Of a stretch of 64,000 nucleotides of DNA, positions 19,421 through 32,560 are shown piece after piece. The notes beneath the pieces are model-generated. The model did no database searches and was not told where the DNA came from. It saw nothing but the letters and a program-made list of their open reading frames with translations. The position numbers and the translations under genes are program-made. Every line of letters starts with the position of its first letter. Within the stretch, counting starts at the first letter, position 1. The DNA comes from Periconia sp. R9002 (Eukaryota > Ascomycota > Dothideomycetes > Pleosporales > Periconiaceae), in assembly GCA_023627715.1 (NCBI GenBank), contig JAMAHW010000011.1:434001-498000 (forward strand), written 5' to 3'.

Positions 19421-22400
19421 TTATGAAAGATGGAAGGCACCCTGGCCTTCTCGAATTGCAACACTCAATCTCTCCTTGAGGACCTCTATGTTGCTGTAGT
19501 CTGGCATCTTGAGATAGTTGACGCACGTCATAACGCTGGGGAGATAGTCGTCCGACGTGTAGGGCGGTTCGCTTGGCTTGCAGACAACGGTGAACATTGG
19601 AGTAAGATTCTTGAAACCTAAGATAGAGTTAGTGGTGCGAAGATCTTCAAGGAAACGTCGCATGAACTGACCTCCAATGGGTAGCTTGGGACTGCCCGTG
19701 ATGAACTGCAAAAAGTCTCGACGCTGTGTGACTGTAAATTCGCTCATGACCTGCAGCAGGTTTCGAACACTCTTGCTGTCAAGGTTGAAGCCATGATCGG
19801 CTTTTATGGAATCCATCAAGGCTAGGTTGGGGTTAGCAACTATTATGCATAGTGTAAGGGCTGTAGAACTTACTTTCGAGCGACCAGTCTTCATCCACAC
19901 GACCAAACAACATGACCAGCTCGGCAGGGGTGAATGCCTTCAGTGCAGAATACGGGAAGACCTCCGAAAATCCAGCGCGGAAAGCGTCTACCTGACGCTG
20001 GACTCCTGAGCCGAGGGTAAAATCAAGTACGGCGTCCACATATTGGTCCACGTTTTCAATCGTTACGGACTGCTCACTTCCTCCTTCGATCAAATCAATG
20101 GGATAACCAGGGAGTGTGAAATCTAGACCCAGGTCCTCAACGTGACAGTCTTGGATGACAATTCCATCGTAAGCTTGTTTTTTCTGCCTCAAGTCCAAGT
20201 TGGGGTCCTCATCGACGCGCTTCTTTGCATCCGCAAACTGTTTCAGCAGCTTGAGAGACTTGGCGAGATCGTGATCCACAGACTGAACAGCTCCGAGAGA
20301 TGGAGCGACAGTGGCACTTCCATCTCCGACGCGGAAGAAGGTGGGGTTGAATGACACATCAATGATTCGAGAGTCCAGCATCGAACGAGCAGCGAATTTT
20401 CCTAGTACCCTGAACAGTTCGAGTACCTTCTTGCCATTCTCATTCTCGGCTTGTTGGGCGCTCATAGGAGCTGGGAATAACCCGCGCTTGCCAAAGGCAT
20501 ACTCGTCTCCTGGGTTGGATTCATTCTCACGCCACAACTTAAGCTTCTTTTTCGAGAACTCTTTGGAAACAGTGGCGTAGAATTCGAGCGTCGGGCCGAG
20601 GCCGGTGCCAACTTCGTCGAAATATTCCACCTCGAGAATGCTTGGAGAATGCCCATACAAATGCATCACCTTCATAGCCGACTCTAGGATCCGTGTACGT
20701 GAAATGCGCACTTTTTGTCGCTGAAGACGGCCGAGGAATGGGCGTTCGTCGCGATGGCGGTCATTTCGAGAATCGCTCGTCGTTTGCGAGTTCTGCCATC
20801 TAGTCATGGATCGCGAATAGCCAAACGAAGTAGACTGCAAGAAAAGGTGGCGCGTTTCAAAGGGAAACAAGAAAGGATACAGACGAGCCAAGTCTTCGCT
20901 CCAGCTGGGAAGGCAGTTGCTGGCAACGATGAGTGGCTCCTCCAATTGACGGTTCAGCTTGGCAGTCAACTTGGTGTTGACAAACTGCGAAGCAGGCTCC
21001 ATGTTGATTTTGAGTTGTTCACGGTGATCGGAAATGAGATCATCCAAGTTAGCGTTGAGATTATGCAATATGCTCAACAAACGCAGGATACCCGAAGTCA
21101 CTGGATATTTGTCGAGGGAGCCGGGCATGCCTGACACTCCCGCCTTCGACTCTGGAGGTGGAGACCAGGCCTTTGTCTCCGTTGGAGGAGGGCCGGGCAC
21201 GCGCTTGAACTTGATGGTGTGAATAGCGTTCCAGACAGTACGGTGCGGAGAATCATTGGCTTGGCTAAAATGCACAGCACGGTATATAGTAGTGTCATTT
21301 GAAATAGGCTCATCATCAACACTGAATTCGATATGCCAATCCTGTGGGATAGCTTGCACAGCAGCTGCGTAGGAAAGAGCACCGGCAACCCCACTCAAGT
21401 CTCGGAGACTGGAAGACTGGCCCAAGATTGAGGATAGACGAGAGGGTGTTCGCTCTTGAGAGGCAGGCGTCTTGCTCGCAGACTGGGTCTGGACCGGTGT
21501 GGCCACCCTGGTTCCATCCTCTTTGTGGGCGGTCACTTTGCCGGTCGGCGCCACTTCCACACTCACAGCCGAAGGATCAGCCTCGCTTTCCTCCATTTCA
21601 TCCTCCAGGTCACCAACAATGGTGTTCAGAGCGCTGCTCTCGTCCAGAGAATCCCCGTCTGAAAGTCGTTCCTCGTCAGCACATTCTACGGGCTCCTGGT
21701 TGCTAGTCGTACGTGGCATAGTGGGAGGTGGAGGGGGCGGCGGAGGAGCTTGGGTTTGCTGACGACGGCTCGAGCGGCGTGGCTTTTCTTGAGGGGTGGA
21801 ACTGGGACCTGCGTGGGGTGGTGGTGGTGTTGAAGAGCTGGACGGTTTCGATTTTGACGATTTCCTCAGAGAAGAGGACCGATTAGTGGCCTCAGACGGA
21901 GTGTGCGGAGGCGGAAAGGTAGGCGCACGTCCTTCTGCAAGTGCCTGAGCATATGCAGCGACATGATCGCGACTCCTAGACGCGCGAGGTCGCTCAGCAA
22001 TGCTGATCCGAGGGCGTAGATAATCATCCAAAGCCTTAAAGGTGGCTATAGCATGGATAGAGACCATAATGTTCCGATAGGTTTTGGGAATTCCGGAATC
22101 GTCATCGGCAACAAGCTTCAGCCGCAGCTGCTTGGCCAACATGGAGGTTGCACTGCCACGGCTATCATAGGAGTGTTGATGCACAGTTACCACCTCGAAG
22201 TGTTCTGATCGGCTGAGTAGATCTTGAAGCTTGCTAACCAGGACGCTGAAGGGGGTAGCAGGCGAAGCGCTGTTAACGGCATTGACCTTGCTTTGTTGAC
22301 TGGCCCCCATGAAAGCCTCCAAGAATAACGGACGAGGATCAATCTCATGTGGGGCGATAGGCTTGGAGAAAACTTCGAGCAACGCATCGACAACATTCGT

Positions 22401-25175
22401 TGTCATCAGCTCGTAACTAGTGATGCTTTCAAGTGCGTCGCCGACAAAGTAGGCAGCCAAGCGAGTGAACAGATGCCCACAGTCTTTGGACCCTTCTTCC
22501 AACACGCTCTTCTTAATCTGCGTAGCAAGCGACTTGATATCGTCTAGAATCTGGGCCGACTTATCACGGACCGACTTGCAGTTCTCTTGCTCGTGGACTT
22601 CGATGAATTTTCTCGCTCGAAGAGTGATTGTATCTTCGGTGTTCATAGATGGAGGTGCAACGTAGCGATCGGAGGACGAAGAAGAATCGGAATCGTCGTC
22701 ATCGTCATCGTCATCATGATCTTCGTCATGCTCGATTTGTACATTCTCCAAATCGTGATCATCCTCCTCCCCAGAATTCATATCAGCATCCATTTCATCC
22801 GCCTGGTCTTGATCGCCATCAGCTTCTCCAGCAGCGTTGGTGCTCGTCTCTGAATCAGCGGCTGGCTCAACCTCGATTGTGGTTTTGGAATCTTTTGCTC
22901 CAGGCTCCGGCACTTTGAGGGGTCTGTTTGCGAGATGGGAAATTTCCGAAATGACACCCTCTCTATAGAATTGATACCGATAGACTGGTTCCAAGCGCTT
23001 CAGCAGAATCTCGGCCGCCTGCAGTGCATAGGTCACCAACATGGGATGATCCTGCTGCGAGAAGATGGATGCCAGGTGCGAAGCATAAGGGACATATCGA
23101 AGGGCTTCTTCCAATATTTCCGTATCGAGATTCGAGAGCATTTTGAGATGTGCCGTCAGTACCTTTTCCCGAACGCTCAGATTCACAGTGCTAGAGTAGA
23201 CGTCGGTCAGAGTGGGCAGCAGCACAACTGCGAAGTGCTTAACTTCCTGTTTGCAATCGTTCAAAAGCTTGATGCGGGTTTCATTGGTCGATTGATTGGT
23301 ATCAGAGAGCGGCGGTAATTTCTCCCCCGGATAGCCAGCATCCACGAGATCTTCCACATACGTTAAGCCTTCCTTGGGTAGATCCGGGAGCAGCTCGCAG
23401 ATGACATTAAGTGTTTCGAATACCTGGTCTTTGGGCCGATGGATAAGAGCTTGCATAATCACAACACTGTCGATGCGTGTAGCGACATTGTCAGTGCCGG
23501 ACGGTGGTGAGACGCCGGTGAGGATCTGGAACAGAGTGTCTACAACGTTCATTTTGAACAGTTCAGCGGACAGTCGCGGGCTTGCCTTGGCCGTATAGGC
23601 TAGGACTTGGAGAAATTGAGTGTGAATGTTGGGGCCGATCATGTTGGTGGTACCAGGAAGAAGCAGTCTCAGGATAGCCCGGAGGAGCTCAGGGCTCACA
23701 AGCTCTTCCAGTTTGTCCTCGTAGTGTTTGAAGCTCTGAACGATCCTCGACACGCACATGCAACCTTGCTCTACAACCTTTTGGTCATTGTTGTTCAGAA
23801 TATCCTTGAGGATGGGCATAACATCGCGCACGGTGGAGAAGGAGTCGGATGGGATATTGCGACAGCAGTTGGCAGCCGTAGTAACCGCCGTTCGCTGGGT
23901 GCTGGTTGCGAAGAAATCGAGATAGGTCAAGCACGCAGTCAGACCCCCTTCCCGCACAATCGAGGAGGGGAAATCGATCGAGATTTTTTCAAGTGTGCTG
24001 AGGCACTGCTCGGCGAGGTCAATGAAATTTATTTCAAGCAGCTTGGAGCACAGCACAGGCACTGCGCCTCCGTATACGACATTGGCTGTAGAAGCAGGAA
24101 GAGCTTCCATCATATTGGCCAGAGAGCGACACGCGAGGAGCATAACCTCGGGATTCTCCTCTCCGTACTCGTTTGGTTGCATGAGATTAACAAGCTCTTT
24201 TACGTAGGCATCAGGGGAGAAGTGACCCGCCAGCGAATCTTCATTCGACAGGAGCAATGCCTCTGAAAGCGAAGTGAGAGCTACAAGTTGGTCCGACACA
24301 TCGGGCGACCGTAACCCCTCCAAAACGCCGCGAAGCTTCTGAGCAGTGCCGTTCAAGTAACCGGCCATGCCCGTGAGCTGGCGAAGGGCACTGAGGGAAG
24401 AAAAGCCCCGGCCACCGAGGAAACCTGGACTGAAGCCATCGTCCTCGTCGTCCTCTTCGTCCTCATCTTCGTCTTCTTCTTGATCATCATCGTCGTCGTA
24501 GACAGCGCGGAGTGCTTCGCCGATGATTTCAGCGGCCCTATCCGGTCGACCTGGCCCCGAGCCAGAGGGGCGTGTGTCTTCCTCCGCTTGTGTCTCCGAT
24601 GCGTCCGCCATTGTTACATCATCGTCCCCCTTGGGTGCTGATTTGCGAGTCTTCCGTGATGCCGAAGGCGATCCGTCTGCACTAACGTCCGTGTTGGATG
24701 GTTTGGAGGATTTGCGAGAGCTGCTATTGTCAGTGCTCCCCGATTTGCGGCTGCCCTTGGCACGCTTTGATGAGGATGATGAACGCCCCGACGGGCCAGC
24801 TTTTGCCTCATCTCCATCTGTTGATCGCCTACTTGGCATCAGCAACTCCATTTCAGCATCAGAAGGATCTTTGTCATCATACCCAGGCGCCGACATTGTA
24901 GACTTTCCTTTCCCCTTCTTGGAAGAACCTGGTGTAGCGGCAGGGGGATCTTGCAGGTCGGTCTTTGTGCGCTTAACACGTCCGGTGCGGACAGGTAGCG
25001 ACTGTCCCTGCGCGGGAACTGGGTCGTCGGGGGTGGGCTCGCGTGCGGGAGCTTTGCGTTTTCTAGACGATGCAGTAGACGGAGGGGCGGATGGCGGAGC
25101 GGGTGGGTTGTTGGGCGGAGAGGTGGTGGAACCTGCTGAAAGCCTCGCAGAAGAGCGAGTCACTCTGGACGACAT
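19421..25175 (-). CDS. UFD4: HECT-type E3 ubiquitin ligase, Ufd4/TRIP12 family
   Basis: Four exons: 25175-19874, 19821-19672, 19617-19421 (introns 52 and 54 nt; the 54-nt intron keeps frame and has no stop), so three junction-confirmed exons, 1882 aa. Order: a disordered Ser/Lys-rich N-terminus, acidic tract DDDDDQEEDEDEDEEDDEDDG split over a short stretch, armadillo-like repeats (about 250-720), a second acidic tract, Pro-rich linker and a C-terminal HECT domain. HECT landmarks are EVEYFDEVGTGLGPTLEFY, ADHGFN, LPIGGFKNLTPMF and the catalytic Cys in PSVMTCVNYLKMPDYS. Ufd4 attaches ubiquitin to ubiquitin-fusion and N-degron substrates in the cytosol and nucleus. The second intron is called because its removal restores LPIGGFK. 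The gene is by far the largest in the window and looks intact. Confidence 0.95.
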
Positions 25176-27577
25176 GAGAATTTGAGTTGTGACGAGGATG
25201 TAATGGAGGGAAAAAAGCTCGAAGTTGTAAGCAAATCAGCCCAGCAGACACGGCCGCGAGACATGTGCCGGATGGGCGATTGATACAGGTTGAGAAAGGC
25301 AGGGTTGGATGTGGTGTGGTGTGGGGTGATGTAGCGGTGGCAGGAGCGAGGTGGAGGATAAGAGCAGAGGCCAGCGAGCGGTATGGTTGTCGGCGATTGC
25401 TCGTTGGCCGTCGGTGGAGAAGGGGAGTGGATTGTGGATTGAGCGGGTGGGATTGAGTTGGGTGGAAGAAGAAGAAGAAAGGAAAAAAGAATGGGTGGGT
25501 TGGCTCGTGTGTGCGGTTGTGGATGTAGTAGTTGTGGTTGGGGTAGATGGAGCAGAGGAGACGGCGGGGGTAGTTACCTAAAGGCCGACGAAGTAGGAGA
25601 TGGAGATGGGACCAGTTGACGGTCTCTTCTTTCCATATGGCAGGCAGTTACGTAGCCATCAAGGTGCGATTGCGGTGAGAGGCAACGGCGCGGGCAATCA
25701 GTTGACCCTTGTTGGTTGGTTGGTGGGTTGATGCAAACGCAGCGAGTGGCACTGTGAATGTCGCAAAGGTGCGGTCAAGGAGGAGGAAGGACAGGCACAC
25801 GCGCGCACGTGTCGGTGAGTGTGCGGCGTGTATGAAAAGAGAGAGAGGGAGAGAGAGAATGGTTGGTTGTTGTAGTGGTGGTGGTGATGTGTCGACGTCG
25901 GATCGGGGTTGTGATGTAGGTTGGTGCGTGGAGATGGCTATGTCGGTGGTGAGGGTAGAATGGCGTATGTAGGGTTAGGGTAACGTGACGGAGATAGCTG
26001 GTTATGGACGATGGACTACATAAGTAAGCTGTAGGCGCCTAGGCTGGCGGCACCGGCAGTGGGGGAGAGGAGACAAATGCACGCATTAGGCGAGTTTGAG
26101 TATTTTGTAGCAGGCCGAAGCTCAGCTGGTACAAGACGCAATCAATGGCATGTATTGGTGTTGCTTTTCGTCAACATGTACACACACAGACAGCTATATC
26201 CGAGAATGCGTGAGGATATGTACAGTAGTATATAGTGTAGGTACATGTATGACCCATGCTGTGGGACCCGCCATGTGCGTACAAGTACGAAACGCCTGGA
26301 ACTCTCTGTCCTGCTCTGCTCCGCGGCCTTGATTGATTCCCTTTTCATCCAACGTTGGCTGTTGTTGAGGGGATAGAATGACGGGCCGTCTTTGACGTGC
26401 GCAGATTTCCTCGTTGAGAAGGCCGAGGTTAGTAATCATCACGTCCATTTTGAACTTGGTGACTTGGACCCAGAATTATCTACATGGATGGGCACAATGC
26501 CTGTACTTAACAGCAGATTTTGGCTTGTCTAGGGCATGAGGGGATGGAACAGTGATAGATAGCGGTAGGTGGACGCGGTAGGCGTGACAAGAGTCCCCAC
26601 CAACAAAGACTGACCAGACCAGCACCAGCAAAAAGATACACAAGGTCGGGGGGATTGCTATACACAAGCACAAGTGGTTCTTTCTCCCGTGTGGTTACTG
26701 TTGTACGTGTATCTGTGTGGTGATGGTGAAGGTGGCGGCGGCGTTGATGGAATTGACGGAGGTTCCGAAAGCGGAACTAGAGCCTTCCATGTTGGTATGA
26801 TGCACGTGATATATCCATGGAACCCCCCACCTCGTTTCCAATGTTGATTGCAAATGCAACTCCAGCATTAGCATGGCATTTCCTTGCACCCGCCGGCTAT
26901 CGGCTTGCCTGGGAAAAAGGAAAAGGCGACGGAAAAGGTTTCAACTCTGAAGGTGCAGGTGGATCTTCGCTACAAGCAAACAAGGGCACGACAGGGAAGC
27001 GCCGCCGCCGGTGGCTTAACCCCGCTGCGCCCATGGTCCAAATGGCCTTTTTCTGGCCATTTGCCGGCGGATCGTGAAGAGCACCATTCCCACTAACGAA
27101 TACCTGTGAAGACGAGGCCTGGCTGGCTGGCTCATCAGATGTAGTCAGTCACCATGTAGCCTAGACGCATCAAAAATCCCCTCTTTCCCGTTTCTTCCCT
27201 CTCCTCCGCTACAAAGACCCGCCTCCGCCCGCCGCCTACAACTACTAGCTATCCATCCATCCCACCCTCCAACCATTTTTCTCTCTTCTGCCACCAAAAC
27301 GGTTTTTTCGCCTTCTCCCGCACACCATCACCAGCCTCCTAGCAATCTTACGAACTGCCGTTTGTACATTGGCTAACCCTCCGCCATCGTCCTCCCGTGC
27401 TTTCGCATCCGCGCGGTGCCGCGGCTGTTGCCTCGCCTCCATCTACACCCACGCCTGCCTGCATCTATAAGCAAACCAACCCGCCGTTGTCTCAACCCCC
27501 ACCCGTCTCAGCCTTATATAGCCTCCGCCGTCCCGTTAGACACCGGCTTCTTCCTCACTCCTCCTCCACATCTCACC
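25176..27577. other. 2.4-kb divergent intergenic region
   Basis: Separates the Ufd4-like and NMN adenylyltransferase genes, so it holds both promoters and long 5' leaders. Purine-rich GTGG/GGTT simple sequence dominates 25280-25960. Pyrimidine-rich CT tracts precede the NMN adenylyltransferase start, typical of fungal promoters. No gene is supported. Confidence 0.55.
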
Positions 27578-28501
27578 ATGAGCTCCAACTCGCAGCCTGT
27601 CCTCACGGCCGGCCTCAACGACGCCCACACCATGTCGCTCGACAACTACACTTTCCCCACCGACAGGCTCAAGATGACCCTCTCCGACGCTAGCAAGACG
27701 CCTCTGGTCCTCGTATCCTGCGGCTCCTTCTCTCCCCCCACCAACCTCCACCTGCGCATGTTCGAAGAGGCCGCCGACTTCTGCAAGTTCGAAACAAACT
27801 ACGAAGTCCTCGGCGGCTTTTTCAGTCCCGTCGGCGATGCATACAAGAAGGCCGGTCTGGCTCCCGCTCAACACAGGATAAACATGACCCGCATTGCCGT
27901 GCAGGACAGTTCCAAGTGGATTGGTGTTGACCCTTGGGAGCCGCTCCACAAGGAGTACCTGCCCACGGTCAAGGTCCTTGACCATTTCGACTACGAATTG
28001 AACACCGTCCTAGGCGGCGTCGCGACTCCCACCGGCGAGAGGAAGCGCGTTCATGTTGCCCTGCTCGCTGGTGCTGATCTGATCCAGACCATGAGCACCC
28101 CTGGTCTGTGGGCGCAAGAAGACTTGAACCGCATCTTGGGCCACTATGGCGCCTTCATTCTCGAGCGCAGCGGCACCGACATTGGTGAGTCACATCAGAG
28201 AAAAGCCGAAATTCCCCAACCGTTACTGACTGTTTTACCCGCAGATGATGCCCTCCTCACCCTCCAGCAGTTCCGTGACAACATCCGTGTCATCCCGCAG
28301 TTGATCCAGAACGACGTTTCATCCACTAAGATTAGATTGTTCCGCAAGCGCGGCAAGAGCATCCGCTACTACATTCCCGACAAGGTGGTCGATTACATCT
28401 ACGAGCACAATCTCTACGTCGAAGACGACAAAAAGCAATCCGAAAAGGGCAAGGAGAAGGCTTCGAGCGCCGGTTCAAGCTCTGCTGTGGCTGCCAGTTG
28501 A
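27578..28501 (+). CDS. NMA1: Nicotinamide/nicotinate mononucleotide adenylyltransferase
   Basis: Exons 27578-28184 and 28245-28501; the 60-nt intron (GTGAGT...CGCAG) is in frame and lacks a stop, but removing it restores GTDIDDALLT. The product is 287 aa. Start at MSSNSQPV; the frame is open further upstream but those codons lie in a CT-rich leader. Family motifs: GSFSPPTNLHLRMFE (the GxFxPxxxxH nucleotidyltransferase motif), LLAGADLIQTM, WAQEDL and SSTKIRLFRKRG (the ISSTxxR ATP-binding motif). The enzyme joins NMN or nicotinate mononucleotide to ATP's AMP to make NAD or deamido-NAD, in nucleus and cytosol. The C-terminal Lys/Ser/Ala tail is not conserved. Confidence 0.95.
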   Translation: MSSNSQPVLTAGLNDAHTMSLDNYTFPTDRLKMTLSDASKTPLVLVSCGSFSPPTNLHLRMFEEAADFCKFETNYEVLGGFFSPVGDAYKKAGLAPAQHRINMTRIAVQDSSKWIGVDPWEPLHKEYLPTVKVLDHFDYELNTVLGGVATPTGERKRVHVALLAGADLIQTMSTPGLWAQEDLNRILGHYGAFILERSGTDIGESHQRKAEIPQPLLTVLPADDALLTLQQFRDNIRVIPQLIQNDVSSTKIRLFRKRGKSIRYYIPDKVVDYIYEHNLYVEDDKKQSEKGKEKASSAGSSSAVAAS

Positions 28502-29894
28502 TGGGTCAGCTCTTCCATGTAGGAACACGATACATGCGATTGAACAGTGACACTCAAATCCCAACAGCCGACCAATATCCCCCGCAATTTTGCCTGACAC
28601 GCCACTCGACCGGGCTTCCTCACCGTACTGTACAGAAAATCATCATCATCATTTGGGAGGCAGATTGGAATTTTGACTTTGGATGGGCGCCCTCCGATTT
28701 TCCGCCTGTGTGGGGCAGGGGGGCTGAGCCTGAAGACCTATACGGAACGCCTTCATCGGCATTATCAAAGGGCCGTAAACGGGCGACCCAATGAGCACGG
28801 CTACATGGCCACGAAATGATACCATAGAGATACCAATAACGCAGCGAGTTGATCGCTTTTTTCCACTTTTACCTCAACTGGGTCATTGCTGTGCACTGTC
28901 GTCTTCTGCATTTCTAATTGTCACCACAGCTGTGATTCCTTATTTCCATGTAGCAGTAAATGGAGACTTGGGCGCATGTAACGACGCGATGAAGATGGAT
29001 TGATGCTGACGAGAAATGCCACGCGACATGACATCATGAGGTGAAGACTGCCAATCATTGCCGGCGACGGATGCGCGACATCGATGTAGGTATGCAGGGT
29101 CCAATCTGCAGACACGGTGGAAATCAATGCTCGAGGCCTGTTTATGCCGTTTGCGCATTCACAATAATTACTTGGTTGCGAGCTGAAAGAGAATCACCCT
29201 TGCGCACTTCTTCCTCGAGCTCAGTAGGTACAGATGATATTAACCTCGTTCAATGAGGCGCGGGGTTATCACAGCCAATCCCGCCTACACTTCATTGTAC
29301 ACAATCACCCAACCCATCGACAAGCCCGACACGTAGTCAACTAACAATAAACATTGATCCACATCCATGCATCATAACAAGACAAGATGACAACAGTCTC
29401 AAAATCAAGGAAGCCACTGATGAGAGTGGAGGCGCTAAGCCCGGGGCCTTTCTTGGTATGTATCGTGTTTTGTTCTTGGGCCAAGGTCGCCGTAGCAACC
29501 GCGGGGGCGTCTATCAGATGTAAAACCACCAGCCACGACACTCTCGTACGCCGCATCCAATATGAGCTTACCTGTCTAATCATGTCGATTTTTTTGACCC
29601 TGTACTTGTACATACTGTCTTCATTGCCTTGACGATTCGGTGCGTCTTTTCTTGCTTTCAGTTCTGCCTCGCTACATACCATTGCATACATTCGTACGTT
29701 CGTGCATCCATCCCACTCGCACCTCTCCAGCCCATCACCACCGCATTCGCAGCAACCCAACACCGCATCACCGTCTCGCTACTATCGCCACCTCTATCGC
29801 TATACCATAATCCCTATTATTGCGTCCAGAACACAAATCACGCATCCCATTCAACCTAAATACTCTCTGTCTACCGCCATAAACCTCACCCATA
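28502..29894. other. Gene-free stretch
   Basis: About 1.4 kb between two genes on the same strand. No coding support and no RNA gene recognised. The last 200 bp are C/T-rich and likely the promoter or leader of the glucanase gene. Confidence 0.5.
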
Positions 29895-32560
29895 ATGTCC
29901 GACCGCGAACGAGATCGCGACCGCGAGCGGCGCCGCCGACGCCAATCAAGGCAACCCGCCGACGACGACGAAGCCCACGAACGTCGTCGTCGCCGCGGTC
30001 ACCGCGCTACAGATTCCCAGGGCGAATACCTTCTCCCATCCCCGCAACCACGCAACACACCACGCACCTCGCGGCACCAAAGCGACTCGGAGCGCGAATC
30101 ACCTCGCAAACCCCGCGCGCGCAGAGAGTCTCATTCGCAATCACAATCGCGCACACGCACGACGGATTCGGGAAGTGGAGGACGCACGCGGCGGAGCAGT
30201 CGAGCGGCGGAATCACCCGTTGCGCCGTTGAGTCTGGATGCGTTGGGGAAGCTAGATAAGGCGAATGCCAAGGCTGCGACTGGGTGGCGGGGGACGAGGG
30301 CGTATGATTACGACGAGGAGTATTTGAAGGAGGTGAGGCGGAAAGAGGAGAGATTGGAGAGGGAGAGGATGAGAGAGGAAAAGATGGAGAAGAGGAGGGA
30401 GAGGAAGGGGGATGGGTTGGAGAGGGATCGGGAGAGGGAAAGAGAAGAGAGGCGCAGTAAGGAAAAGCGGAAGAGTGCTGCCGCTAGTGCTGCGGCGGCC
30501 GGCGGTGCTGCAGCTCTGCTATCTTCTGGGAAGACGAGACGCGGGAGTGTTGTTGAATCAGCGGACGAGAGGGAGAGGCGGAGAAGGAGCAGTTTCTCGG
30601 ATGGGGAGAGGGAGGATCGGCGGAGACGGCGTGAAGAGCGGCTTGCGGCAGAGGAGCTTGCGGCGAAGAAGGAAAGAAGGAGGAGGGAGCGAGAGGAGCA
30701 TGAGCAGAGGAAGCGGAGGGTTGTGAGTGGGCCTCTGGCGGAAGAAGGGGGTGTCGACGATGACAGTGAGTATCGGTACATGATGGAGAAGCGTGGAGGT
30801 GCTGGGAGCGCGCCCTCGCAGTACTCAGAAGAAGAGCTCGCGCGGAGGAAAAAGAAAAAGAAATGGATAAGTGAGTTCCTGTCCATTCCACTATTGATGT
30901 AAATTTTGTGGCTAACATTCAAACAGTAATCGCGGTGGTCTCTATAGTAGCCCTCCTCGCCATCATAATACCAGTGGCCATAATAGCGGGCAAGAAGAAA
31001 GAACCGCAAGAGAACGCTTCTGGAGGCGCCGCAACTGGGCCCGACCAGCCAGCCAACAAGAACCTCGAAGGCAAAGACCGCAACAGCGTCCCCGAATCCG
31101 ACCGTGGCGGAATATTGGACCCTTGGTCGTGGTACGACACCACCGACTTCAACGTAACCTACACGTCCGAGCAAGTCGGCGGCCTCCCCATCATGGGTCT
31201 CAACTCAACATGGAACGACGACGTGCAATGCAACGACGCGGTACCCAATCTTCAAAAGCCCTTCGAGTACGGCAAAATGAAAGTCCGGGGCGTCAACCTG
31301 GGCGGTTGGCTCAACCTCGAACCCTTTATCACGCCCAGCTTCTTCGAAAAGTACGGCGCGCGCGAAAACATCGTCGACGAATGGACCCTCTGCACCAAAC
31401 TCGGCGCCGCCAAAAGCAAAGAAACCCTCGAAAAACACTACGCAACCTTCATCAACAAACAAACCTTCTCCGCCGTCCGCGCCGCCGGCTTCGACCACGT
31501 GCGCATCCCCTTCGGCTACTGGATGATCGAAACCTACGATGGCGACCCCTACGTCGCCCAAGTCTCCTGGCGCTACTTCCTCCGAGGCATCGAATACGCG
31601 CGCCAGAACGGCCTCCGCGTCAACCTCGACATGCACGGGGTCCCCGGATCCCAAAACGGCTGGAACCACTCAGGCAGACAAGGCGCCATCGGGTGGCTCA
31701 ACGGCACCGACGGCGACAAAAACGCCCAGCGCTGGCTCTCCATCCACCACAAACTCTCCGTCTTCTTCTCGCAACCCCGCTACAAAAACCTCGTCACCAT
31801 GTACGGCCTCGTCAACGAGCCCCGCATGGTCGACCTCGACACCGCCCTCGTCGTAAAATGGACCCAAAAAGCCATCGACCAGATCCGCGCCGACAACATC
31901 ACGGCCGTCCTCATCTTCGGCGACGGCTTCCTGGGTCTCGACAACTGGCAAGGCCAGCTCCAAAACAACAAGAACCTCCTCCTCGACGTCCACCAGTACG
32001 TCATCTTCAACACGGACCAGCTCTCCCTCTCCCACACCGACAAACTCAACTTCGCGTGTAAAGCCTGGACGCAACAATCCCTCCGCTCGTCGGACACAAA
32101 AACCGGCTTTGGCCCGACCATGTGCGGGGAATGGAGCCAAGCAGATACGGATTGCACGCAGTACATCAACAACGTCAACACCGGCACCCGCTGGGAAGGA
32201 ACCTACAACACCGGCAACGCATCCACCTCCATCCTCAAACCGCAATGTCCCGCCCACGACAACACGTGTTCCTGCTCCAAAGCCAACGACGATCCCTCAT
32301 CCTACTCCGACGCGTATAAAAAGTTTTTGTATCAGTTCGCCGTCGCGCAGATGCAGGCGTTTGAAGCGGGGTGGGGGTGGTTTTACTGGACGTGGGAAAC
32401 TGAGAAGGCGACGCAGTGGAGCTGGCGCCGCGGTCTCGACGCTGGGATTTTACCTAAATCGGTGAAGGGAGGAGGGAAGGACGCTTGGGGCTGGGAATGT
32501 CCTGAGAAGGTCGAGGGGTTGGAGGATTTTGGGAAGATGGGGTTGAGTGAGACGTATTAG
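29895..32560 (+). CDS. exgD: Membrane-anchored glucan 1,3-beta-glucosidase D (GH5)
   Basis: Exons 29895-30870 and 30927-32560 (56-nt intron, phase 1), 869 aa; fungal ExgD proteins are of this size. The first 325 residues are a cytosolic tail rich in Arg, Glu and Asp, ending KKKKKW. One membrane helix follows (IAVVSIVALLAIIIPVAIIAG), so the catalytic part is outside: a type II arrangement. The GH5 domain shows VRGVNLGGWLNLEPF, FDHVRIPFGYW, VNLDMHGVPGSQNG, YGLVNEPRM with the acid/base Glu, and CGEWSQADTDC with the nucleophile Glu. The enzyme trims beta-1,3-glucan at the cell wall. The intron falls directly before the helix. The strongly charged tail has biased codons and could be mistaken for a separate gene, but the splice joins cleanly. 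Confidence 0.95.

Noticed and set aside
24523..25185. Plus-strand 220-codon frame
   Set aside because: Antisense to the Ser-rich N-terminus of the HECT ligase; no features.
30308..31174. Antisense 288-codon frame rich in Ser/Leu
   Set aside because: Lies opposite the Arg/Glu-rich tail of the glucanase D gene and crosses its intron; a composition artefact.
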